NCBI GenBank assembly: GCA_040905265.1
Contig: JBBDRW010000086.1
Coordinates: 1-37,795, forward strand
From: JBBDRW01 sp040905265
GTDB taxonomy: Bacteria; Bacteroidota; Rhodothermia; Balneolales; Balneolaceae
Length of the DNA: 37,795 nucleotides
Reading direction: 5' to 3'
The first letter of the stretch is position 1. Every line of letters begins with the position of its first letter. This document shows positions 14,530-23,802 of the stretch, one piece after another. The notes under the pieces are model-generated. The model worked only from the letters and a program-made list of their open reading frames with translations, searched no databases and was not told where the DNA came from. Position numbers and translations under genes: made by a program.

Positions 14530-15933
14530 ATGACGGGACTCCTTATCGAGATACTGCTGGTGATCAACATACTGGTATTCATCTATTTTTTGATCGTCAA
14601 TGGCTCTTATATCACACTGATTATCCTCTCCTATTTTCAGGTGAGGGACTCGAAAGAGAAGGAGAATATCTTTGAACTCTCCGGGTTGTTTGGTACCACC
14701 CTCTATCCGTCAGCCAGTATACTTGCGCCTGCTTTCAATGAAGAGTTGTCGATCATAGAGTCGACACGCTCACTGCTCAATCTGAATTTCTCGGACTACG
14801 AAGTGATCGTTATCAATGACGGAAGCAAAGACAGAACGCTGGAGAAGTTGATTAGCCACTTTGAACTGAAAGAGATGGAGCGACATGTTCCGTTTCGTAT
14901 CGATACAGCTCCGATAAAAGCGATTTACGGAAGCCGAAAACACCCCAACCTGATTGTGGTTGATAAAGAGAACGGCCGGAAAGCGGACGCTCTGAATGCG
15001 GGGATTAACGTCTCCAGAAAAGATCTCATCTTTGCTGTCGACTCCGATTCACTGTTGGAGGCGAATGTATTAAAGAAGATGCTGATCGCTTTTACTCTTG
15101 ATCAGGAGACGATCGCAGTCGGCGGGGTTGTCCGTGTCGCTAACGGGTGTACGTTCCGCCATGGTGTGGTCGAAAAAGTCTCTGTTCCGAAGAGTGTAAT
15201 CGGGCGGATACAAGCAGTGGAATACCTCCGTTCTTTCCTTTTCGGGAGAACCAGCTGGGATTATCTCGACAGCCTGCTGATTATCTCCGGTGCGTTCGGC
15301 GTTTTTGACCGGGAAATGGTAATCAGAGTCGGTGGCTATCTGCATGATACGGTTGGTGAAGATATGGAACTCGTGGTGCGGATGCACCGTTACTGCAGGG
15401 ATCACGATATTCCATACAAGATTCGGTTTCTCCCGGAACCGGTCTGCTGGACGGAGGTGCCTGAGAGCTGGAGTGCCCTTGGCCGGCAGCGGAATCGCTG
15501 GCAAAGGGGGTTGGCGGATACCCTTTTCCGCCACCGCGGTATGTTCATGAATCCGAAATATGGCCGGCTCGGTTTCTTCGCAATGCCTTTTTTTCTCTTT
15601 GTCGAACTGTTGTCTCCGATTATCGAACTCTCCGGATACCTCTTTTTTACGGCCTCTCTGATTCTGGGCATCATCAACTGGCCTTTTTTCCTCCTCTTTT
15701 TTGCCGTCTGTGTGCTGCTGGGCGTCGTGATGTCGATGCTGGCAGTATTGCTGGAGGAGCTCACCATGAAGCGGTACGAACGGGTAAACGATGTGTTGAT
15801 CCTGACGCTCTACGCCTTTCTTGAAAATTTCGGATACCGGCAGATCCACTCCTGGTGGCGGCTGCGCGGCCTCATCGATTTTCTGAGAGGGGACAAGCAG
15901 TGGGGGGAGATGACCCGCAAGAAGACGTTTTGA
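14530..15933 (+). CDS. Membrane family-2 glycosyltransferase (PgaC/BcsA-like)
   Basis: A 467-residue inner-membrane synthase. I choose the ATG at 14530, one base after the HEAT gene stop and about ten bases after a GGGGAGG ribosome-binding site; an in-frame ATG 24 bases upstream would overlap the HEAT gene. Order: N-terminal helix (about 4-35); GT-A domain with VINDGSKD (95-102), DSDS (the DxD metal site, 171-174), GED (276-278, catalytic acid) and QRNRWQRG (320-327, the QxxRW motif of processive enzymes); then at least three C-terminal membrane helices. These motifs are those of poly-GlcNAc, hyaluronan and cellulose synthases. The polymer cannot be told from sequence. No export or deacetylase gene adjoins it. 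Confidence 0.9.
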   Translation: MTGLLIEILLVINILVFIYFLIVNGSYITLIILSYFQVRDSKEKENIFELSGLFGTTLYPSASILAPAFNEELSIIESTRSLLNLNFSDYEVIVINDGSKDRTLEKLISHFELKEMERHVPFRIDTAPIKAIYGSRKHPNLIVVDKENGRKADALNAGINVSRKDLIFAVDSDSLLEANVLKKMLIAFTLDQETIAVGGVVRVANGCTFRHGVVEKVSVPKSVIGRIQAVEYLRSFLFGRTSWDYLDSLLIISGAFGVFDREMVIRVGGYLHDTVGEDMELVVRMHRYCRDHDIPYKIRFLPEPVCWTEVPESWSALGRQRNRWQRGLADTLFRHRGMFMNPKYGRLGFFAMPFFLFVELLSPIIELSGYLFFTASLILGIINWPFFLLFFAVCVLLGVVMSMLAVLLEELTMKRYERVNDVLILTLYAFLENFGYRQIHSWWRLRGLIDFLRGDKQWGEMTRKKTF

Positions 15934-15992
15934 CCTCTTCTCCTCTGCCCGGTTAATAGGCATTTCAGAGTCTTCAATGTACCGTTTTACCC

Positions 15993-16103
15993 GCCAGGAG
16001 TGCAGCTCTCCCTGGAAAGAATCCAAAGGTCCATCACGGTTCGGGACTTATGAGAGGGGCCGGGCCGGAGTGGATTTTTTCCTGTGAGCGCCGCACTCCT
16101 GGC
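15993..16103. repeat. 11-bp inverted repeat pair between convergent genes
   Basis: GCCAGGAGTGC (15993-16003) and GCACTCCTGGC (16093-16103) are exact reverse complements, 89 bases apart, in the 191-base gap between the glycosyltransferase and carB stops. No T-tract follows either arm. It could close a long stem-loop in either read-through transcript. Confidence 0.4.
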
Positions 16104-16124
16104 TCCTGACTCCTACCAATGCCG

Positions 16125-18953
16125 TCACTTACTCAGATAGAGATTCTTGAACTCGTACGGTTTTTTGAAGTGCTCGTCGTTGAAATCCTCCATAAAGTAG
16201 ATTGACTCTCCGGTCGATTTCATCTCCGGGCCAAGTTCCTTCTTTACTTCCGGAAACTTGTCAAACGGGAAGACCGGTTCTTTGACCGCCCAGTTCTTTA
16301 GTTTGGATGTCAGGTCAAATGAGCTCAATTTGGTGCCGAGCATGACTTTCACTCCGATTTTGGCTTCCGGACGTTCTGTTGCTTTGGCCAGGAAAGGGAT
16401 GGTTCGAGTGGAGCGGGGGTTCGCCTCCAGAACATAGACCTTCTCATCCTTCACCGCGTACTGGACATTGAGAAATCCGACGATGTTCATCGCGTCGGCA
16501 ATCTTCAACTGATGTTCTTCAATTTCCTTCAACACTTTCTTACTGAGTGAATAGGTGGGGAGGACGGCTGTTGAGTCTCCGGAGTGCACCCCTGCCGGCT
16601 CGATGTGTTGCATGATTCCTGCAATATGAAGATCGGTTCCGTCATACACAGAGTCGACATCTACTTCGATCGCCTTGTCGAGAAACTTGTCGATCAGGAA
16701 GTCATTTTCCGGGTGGGTTTCAAGGATTCGCTGTACATACCGGCGCAACTCCTCCTCTTTGACCGCAATACGCATCCCCTGGCCCCCGAGGACATAGCTG
16801 GGCCGGATCAGAACCGGGTAGCCGATCCGGGCAGCGATGCTGACCGCTTCATCCGCAGTTCGGGCGGTTCCATACTCCGGGAAAGGGATATTGAGGCTCT
16901 TTAGCAGATTGGAGAAAGCGCCGCGGTCTTCTGCAAAGTTGATCATCTCCATCGAGGTACCGAAGATTTTAATCCCCGCTTCGACAAACCGTTTTCCAAG
17001 CTTGAGTGCTGTCTGGCCGCCAACTTGCAGGATAACCCCTTCCGGTTTTTCATGTTCAAAAATGTCGAGTACCCGCTCCCAGAAGACCGGTTCGAAGTAG
17101 AGCTTGTCCGCGATGTCAAAATCGGTGGAGACAGTCTCCGGGTTGCAGTTGACCATAATCGCTTCATACCCCATCTCCTGGGTGGCAAGTACCGCGTGTA
17201 CACAGGAGTAGTCAAACTCAATTCCCTGGCCGATCCGGTTCGGGCCACTGCCAAGGATCATCACCTTCTTCTTGTCGGATACGTCACTCTCATTTTCACC
17301 TTCGTACGAGGAATAGTAGTAAGGCGTTTCGGCCGGGAACTCGGCCGCACAGGTGTCTACCAGTTTGAAACTGGGGATCAGGCCCAGTGACTTGCGCTTA
17401 TTCCGGACGTCTTCTTCGGAAATTTTGGAGTTTGATTTGCTCAGCAGCCATGCGATCTGCACATCTGAAAAACCGGCCTGCTTCAGTTCAAAAAGGTCAT
17501 CTTTCGGGATCGAGTTCAGGGTCTGCCCTTCGGTACGGTTCTCCAGGGAGACCATGTAGTTGATCTGCTGCAGAAACCAGGGGTCGAATTTGGTGATGTC
17601 GGCAATCTCTTCTACTGATGAGCCCAGTTTGAACGCGTTTCGTATCTGAAGTGTGCGATCCCAGTAAGGTTTCAGCAGCCGTTCCCGAACCGTTTTCCGG
17701 TTCGGCTCATCATAGCCGTCCGCTCCCAGGCCGGACCGGCCGACCTCCATCGACTGCCACGCCTTGTTGAGTGCTTCCGGGAAGTTTCGCCCGATTGACA
17801 TCACTTCACCAACCGCTTTCATCTGGGTCGTCAGCTCCTCGTCTACATTCGGGAATTTGTCAAAATTGAATCGGGGTATCTTGACGACCACATAGTCGAT
17901 GGAAGGTTCAAAACAGGCGGATGAGACACCGGTAATCGGGTTAGGAAGCTCATCCAGGGTATACCCTACAGCAAGTTTGGTGGCAATTTTTGCAATCGGA
18001 TAACCGGTTGCCTTGGAGGCGAGGGCGGAGGATCGGCTCACTCTCGGGTTGATCTCAATGGCGACAATCCGATCAGTTCCGGGTTCAACAGCGAACTGGA
18101 CGTTGCAACCGCCTGCGAATGTACCGATGGAACGCATCATCTTGATGGCGGCATCCCTCAGCTTCTGGTACTGTTTGTCGGTGAGAGTCTGAGTGGGGGC
18201 GACGGTGACAGAATCCCCGGTGTGAACACCCATCGGGTCGACATTCTCAATGGAGCAGATGATAACGACGTTATCGTTCTTGTCCCGGAGAAGTTCCAGC
18301 TCAAACTCCTTCCACCCGAAAATACTCCGTTCAATCAGAACCTGGTGGACCGGGCTCAGTTCCAGGCCCCGTAATATCTTCCTCTCAAACTCATCTTCAT
18401 TCCAGACGATTCCACCGCCGGTTCCCCCGAGAGTAAATGAAGGGCGGATTACGATCGGCAGGCCCCCGAGCTCTTCCACGATCTCCTTGGCATCCAGAAG
18501 CGATTGAGCGGTTCTGCTTCGCAACTGCTCAACTCCGATCGACTCCATCAGGTCACGGAACTGCTGGCGGTCTTCGGTAATGTCCACAGCGGCAATATCA
18601 ACCCCGATGATCTCGATGCCATTCTCTTTCCAGAACCCTTCTTGCTGCAGGTCCCGGGCAAGGTTCAGGGCTGTCTGCCCTCCCATGGTGGGTAGAACGG
18701 CGTCCGGTTTCTCTTTGGCAACAATCTCCCGGATCGATTCTGGCGTAAGGGGCTTCAGATAGATTGCATCCGCCATGATCGGATCGGTCATAATCGTGGC
18801 AGGATTTGAATTGATCAATACGACCGAGTACCCTTCCTCTTTCAGTGAGCGGCACGCCTGGGTTCCGGAGTAGTCAAATTCACAAGCCTGGCCGATTACG
18901 ATCGGCCCGGAGCCGATGATCAGGATTTTCTTTATGTCGTCGCGTTTAGGCAT
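16125..18953 (-). CDS. carB: Carbamoyl-phosphate synthase large subunit, short form without the allosteric domain
   Basis: A 942-residue cytoplasmic enzyme that makes carbamoyl phosphate for pyrimidine and arginine synthesis. First half: KILIIGSGPIVIGQACEFDYSG, then the carboxyphosphate ATP-grasp domain with IRPSFTLGGTGGG. A central oligomerisation part follows, then the second half (VMILGSGPNRIGQGIEFDYSC) with the carbamoyl-phosphate ATP-grasp domain (IRPSYVLGGQGM). It ends shortly after GPEMKSTGES, exactly where E. coli CarB (1073 residues) begins its roughly 140-residue MGS-like domain that binds UMP, IMP and ornithine. No remnant of that domain follows the stop. Truncated CarB proteins of about 940-950 residues are known in parts of Bacteroidota. 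carA lies 76 bases upstream. Confidence 0.96.
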   Translation of the reverse strand: MPKRDDIKKILIIGSGPIVIGQACEFDYSGTQACRSLKEEGYSVVLINSNPATIMTDPIMADAIYLKPLTPESIREIVAKEKPDAVLPTMGGQTALNLARDLQQEGFWKENGIEIIGVDIAAVDITEDRQQFRDLMESIGVEQLRSRTAQSLLDAKEIVEELGGLPIVIRPSFTLGGTGGGIVWNEDEFERKILRGLELSPVHQVLIERSIFGWKEFELELLRDKNDNVVIICSIENVDPMGVHTGDSVTVAPTQTLTDKQYQKLRDAAIKMMRSIGTFAGGCNVQFAVEPGTDRIVAIEINPRVSRSSALASKATGYPIAKIATKLAVGYTLDELPNPITGVSSACFEPSIDYVVVKIPRFNFDKFPNVDEELTTQMKAVGEVMSIGRNFPEALNKAWQSMEVGRSGLGADGYDEPNRKTVRERLLKPYWDRTLQIRNAFKLGSSVEEIADITKFDPWFLQQINYMVSLENRTEGQTLNSIPKDDLFELKQAGFSDVQIAWLLSKSNSKISEEDVRNKRKSLGLIPSFKLVDTCAAEFPAETPYYYSSYEGENESDVSDKKKVMILGSGPNRIGQGIEFDYSCVHAVLATQEMGYEAIMVNCNPETVSTDFDIADKLYFEPVFWERVLDIFEHEKPEGVILQVGGQTALKLGKRFVEAGIKIFGTSMEMINFAEDRGAFSNLLKSLNIPFPEYGTARTADEAVSIAARIGYPVLIRPSYVLGGQGMRIAVKEEELRRYVQRILETHPENDFLIDKFLDKAIEVDVDSVYDGTDLHIAGIMQHIEPAGVHSGDSTAVLPTYSLSKKVLKEIEEHQLKIADAMNIVGFLNVQYAVKDEKVYVLEANPRSTRTIPFLAKATERPEAKIGVKVMLGTKLSSFDLTSKLKNWAVKEPVFPFDKFPEVKKELGPEMKSTGESIYFMEDFNDEHFKKPYEFKNLYLSK

Positions 18954-19029
18954 AGTGTAAGGTCGATGTTCGGTTTTGAGTATCGGTTACAGTCAAATCT
19001 GTGAGTTCAGGTGATTCAGAATAGAGGTG

Positions 19030-20145
19030 TCAGGCCGGTTCTCCTTTCGCCTCGCTCACCATCTCCATGAACTGGTCAAAGAGGTATTGTGAATCGTGCG
19101 GCCCGGGTGACGCTTCCGGGTGGTACTGAATCGACATGCCGGGGAAATTTTTGAACCGGATCCCTTCAATGGTCTGATCGTTCAGGTTGATATGAGTCAC
19201 GTCCACTTTGCTCTTGTCGATATTCTTCTCGTCGACCGCAAACCCGTGGTTCTGGGTGGTAATCTCGACAAGGCCGGTATCAAGGTTTTTGACCGGATGG
19301 TTGGCTCCCCGGTGCCCGACATACATTTTACGGACAGGGATCTCCTCGGAGAGTGCCATCAACTGGTGCCCGAGGCAGATTCCGAAGAGCGGTTTTCCGG
19401 TTGTTTTGGCGTAGTTCACGATGGGGAGGCCATATCTGGACGAAGCGTTTGGATCACCGGGCCCGTTACTGAAGAAGTACCCGTCCGCTTTCCACTCTTT
19501 TACTTCGTCAACAGTGGTTTCGGCCGGAAAGATCCGGAGTGTACATCCTCGCTTCACAAAATTGTCGATAATGCTCTGTTTGATTCCGTAGTCGAACACG
19601 GCAATTTTATACGATCCGTCCGATGCGACGGTCTGCGCCTCTTTTCGGGTAATTTTCGTTGCCAGTTCCAGCCCCTCCATTGGCGCCCACTCTTTGGCCA
19701 TCTTTACCAGCTCCTCTTCGTCGTCAATCTCGGAGGAGATCACCGCGTTCATCACCCCGCTTGTCCGGATGTGTCGAACCAGCTTGCGTGTGTCGACTCC
19801 TGTAATGCCGACTACATTCTGCTGTTCCAGGTACTCCTGCAGACTGCCGTCTGCTATCGGGTTGCTGTACTCCCGGGAGAAGGCCCGGACAATCAATCCG
19901 GCGATCATCACCTTCCCGGCTTCGTCATCCCGAGACATGGTGCCGTAGTTTCCGATATGGGGGTAGGTCATCATCATCAGCTGTCCGTAGTAACTGGGGT
20001 CTGTGAAGATCTCCTGGTACCCGGTCATGCTTGTGTTGAAACAGAGTTCGCCCCCGGTTGTACCCTGAATTCCGATTGCGTGTCCGCGTGCAACGGTTCC
20101 GTCAGAGAGTGCGAGAATTGCTCTGTGTTTGGGATAGATGGTCAT
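19030..20145 (-). CDS. carA: Carbamoyl-phosphate synthase small (glutaminase) subunit
   Basis: A 371-residue glutamine amidotransferase that feeds ammonia to CarB. N-terminal CPSase_sm domain (GELCFNTSMTGYQEIFTDPSYYGQ) to about residue 150, then a class I GATase domain with nucleophile Cys257 in FGICLGHQL and the His342/Glu344 pair in YHPEASPGP. The catalytic triad is complete. First gene of the carA-carB unit; the 76-base gap to carB has no terminator, so co-transcription is expected. A strong bidirectional terminator at 20190-20229 isolates it from the transporter gene upstream, so its promoter must lie in the about 45 bases between that terminator and the ATG, or within it. Confidence 0.96.
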   Translation of the reverse strand: MTIYPKHRAILALSDGTVARGHAIGIQGTTGGELCFNTSMTGYQEIFTDPSYYGQLMMMTYPHIGNYGTMSRDDEAGKVMIAGLIVRAFSREYSNPIADGSLQEYLEQQNVVGITGVDTRKLVRHIRTSGVMNAVISSEIDDEEELVKMAKEWAPMEGLELATKITRKEAQTVASDGSYKIAVFDYGIKQSIIDNFVKRGCTLRIFPAETTVDEVKEWKADGYFFSNGPGDPNASSRYGLPIVNYAKTTGKPLFGICLGHQLMALSEEIPVRKMYVGHRGANHPVKNLDTGLVEITTQNHGFAVDEKNIDKSKVDVTHINLNDQTIEGIRFKNFPGMSIQYHPEASPGPHDSQYLFDQFMEMVSEAKGEPA

Positions 20146-20189
20146 AGTGAAAGGAGTCGTTTGAAAAGTTCAGGAGGAGATTGGAAACC

Positions 20190-20229
20190 AAAAAAAATCC
20201 GACTACGGGATCCGCGTCGGATTTTTTTT
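20190..20229. terminator. Perfectly symmetrical bidirectional terminator
   Basis: AAAAAAAATCCGAC (20190-20203) and GTCGGATTTTTTTT (20216-20229) are perfect reverse complements around a 12-base loop: a T8 tail follows the stem on both strands. It ends the AbgT transcript (minus strand, stop at 20353) and would also stop + strand antisense transcription. Confidence 0.88.
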
Positions 20230-20352
20230 GTCATCAATTCGTAAGAGTTGTAGCCTGGTTTCAGCGCTGCCATGTAACTTAATTTCAAATTCCGGACAAG
20301 TTACGGATTTTGATCAAAAGGTAAAAGGCGAGATTTTGAAAATCTTCGTTGA

Positions 20353-22050
<1,698 letters not shown>

Positions 22051-22107
22051 ATCTGTTGGGTCATCGTGTGATCCGGTACAGTCCGGAAATGGAGGAATAG
22101 TAGCAGG

Positions 22108-22124
22108 TTTCAGCCCGGCTGAAA
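22108..22124. promoter_or_regulatory. 17-base palindrome upstream of abgT
   Basis: TTTCAGCC-C-GGCTGAAA: two perfect 8-bp arms around one base, centred about 65 bases upstream of the AbgT start. Too tight a loop for an RNA hairpin of full length, so a dimeric protein-binding site is the better reading. Confidence 0.4.
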
Positions 22125-22249
22125 TGGTGTGTTGTTATTGTATACAGACCATCACAGGCAGCATATCTGAACACAAATATTTGGCTGCTCACACTTCTCG
22201 GGGTTTAATAGAAACGTCTGCAACAGGGGTTATTCTAACCATCAAACAG

Positions 22250-22255
22250 TATAAT
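22250..22255 (+). promoter_or_regulatory. Possible -10 box for the PLP-enzyme gene
   Basis: TATAAT about 130 bases upstream of the gene at 22388; the -35 is weak. Confidence 0.25.
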
Positions 22256-22387
22256 GTGAATAGAGAAAAGTGAAAAGCGCACATTTCCGTATATTCCATT
22301 CCGTGCTTCAGCCAGCCACCCGGTTAGAGGGAATACTGGATGAACGGGAACTGAAACAGGTTTTCAACAGGAACAGAGGCAAGAATT

Positions 22388-23527
22388 ATGTCTGAATCAA
22401 CACGCCATTTCGAAACCCTAACCATACATGGAGAACGAATGGCCGGTACCCACTCTTCCGGCGATCCAGTCGTCTATCCAAAGGAAGGCAGTACCATATT
22501 CCGGATGGGAGAGGATGAGAACGTCGGGCCGATCTATACCCGCCATGACAATCCCAACCGCCAGCAGCTTGAAACGATGCTCGCTCTGCTGGAGGGAGGA
22601 GAGGCGTGTGCCGCGTTTGCTTCCGGTATGGCGGCAAGCAGTGCGATCCTGCAGTCCCTGAGGCCGGGCGACCATCTCCTGATTCCGCTGGATCTATATC
22701 ACGGTGTGCGGACTCTGGCGCGGGACCTTTTGAAACCGTGGAATCTTGCCGTGGATGCTGTTGACATGACCGACCCGGTGAAGGTGAAGAAGGCGATTCG
22801 CCCCGAAACGAAGATGGTCTGGATGGAGACTCCGTCCAACCCGCTGCTGCAGATCACCGATATTGAAGCGATAACCTCGATTTGCAGGGAGCGGGGAATC
22901 CTGACGGTTGTGGATAACACCTGGCCATCCCCCATTCTGCAGCGTCCGATAGAGCTGGGTACAGATCTTGTTCTCCACTCCACCTCGAAATATATAGGCG
23001 GCCACAGTGATCTGCTGGGCGGTGCGGTCATCGCCCGGTCGGCGGAGGGCCTGTTTGAATCGATCCGGAAAAACCAGAGCGTCAGCGGAGCGGTGCCATC
23101 ACCGGATGACTGCTGGCTGATGTTGAGAAGCATTCGTACGCTCCCCTGGCGGATGCGCGGCCACGACGAACATGCGATGCAGGTTGCCCGCTATCTCGCC
23201 GGCCATCCGGCTGTTTCCGGGGTCTTCTATCCAGGCCTTGAGGATCACCCCGGGTATAAAATCGCCCGCCGCCAGATGGATGGATTCGGGGGGATGCTCT
23301 CCTTTCTTGTGAAGGGGGATCGTGCTGCCACGAAACGGGTTTTTCTCGGTTCAAAGCTGATTATACCGGCAACCAGCCTGGGTGGGGTTGAGAGCCTCTG
23401 GGAGCATAGAATCCGGAGTGAAGGCCCGAAGAGTGAGACTCCGGAAAACCTGATCCGCCTCAGTGTCGGCCTGGAGCATCCGGACGACCTGATTCAGGAT
23501 ATTTCCCAGGCATTGAAGAGAGTTTGA
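22388..23527 (+). CDS. Trans-sulfuration PLP enzyme (cystathionine gamma-synthase/beta-lyase type)
   Basis: A 379-residue cytoplasmic Cys/Met-metabolism enzyme. PLP-binding Lys201 is in LHSTSKYIGGHSD; Asp176 (VVDNTW) pairs with the pyridine nitrogen; Tyr50 and Arg52 in YTRHDNPN and the SGMAAS loop (79-84) hold the phosphate; Tyr104 stacks on the ring; the C-terminal substrate arginine is in IRLSVGLEH. The family converts cystathionine, homoserine esters or methionine. Which reaction this member performs cannot be decided from sequence. It is a single gene. Its last codons and stop (GAAGAGAGTTTGACATGACAC) resemble the end of the dispersed repeat, perhaps by chance. Confidence 0.88.
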   Translation: MSESTRHFETLTIHGERMAGTHSSGDPVVYPKEGSTIFRMGEDENVGPIYTRHDNPNRQQLETMLALLEGGEACAAFASGMAASSAILQSLRPGDHLLIPLDLYHGVRTLARDLLKPWNLAVDAVDMTDPVKVKKAIRPETKMVWMETPSNPLLQITDIEAITSICRERGILTVVDNTWPSPILQRPIELGTDLVLHSTSKYIGGHSDLLGGAVIARSAEGLFESIRKNQSVSGAVPSPDDCWLMLRSIRTLPWRMRGHDEHAMQVARYLAGHPAVSGVFYPGLEDHPGYKIARRQMDGFGGMLSFLVKGDRAATKRVFLGSKLIIPATSLGGVESLWEHRIRSEGPKSETPENLIRLSVGLEHPDDLIQDISQALKRV

Positions 23528-23802
23528 CATGACACGACACTATTTTGATCTCATAGCGAATATTCTGATCTTTCAGAACGTCTGAAACCATCTGATTTTG
23601 CAGGAGTTTAAAATTGGCCTGAAGTAAGCATTTGACAGGATTTACAGGCATCAGCACTCTTGATGAGGGTCAAGAAATACAAACAGATGAACCCGGCGGT
23701 GAAGGAAACGGTTACAACTGTGGAGGCCTCAAACGGATTACGATTCAGAGTACCTTCATCAAAATCTGGAAACCTCTATTTATTAAATCAAAGAGTTGAC
23801 AC

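Larger units (their letters stand above)
22051..22387. other. Divergent intergenic region of 337 bases (AbgT / PLP enzyme)
   Basis: Contains the palindrome at 22108-22124 and a TATAAT at 22250-22255 on the + strand. I looked for S-adenosylmethionine riboswitch features because the next gene is a sulfur amino-acid enzyme and did not recognise any. Confidence 0.4.

Noticed and set aside
19120..20244. Long plus-strand ORF (374 codons) opposite carA
   Set aside because: Antisense to a complete, motif-bearing carA; its length follows from the codon bias of the real gene.
22051..22387. Possible SAM-type riboswitch before the cystathionine enzyme gene
   Set aside because: I found the palindrome and a -10 but no arrangement matching a known SAM riboswitch core.
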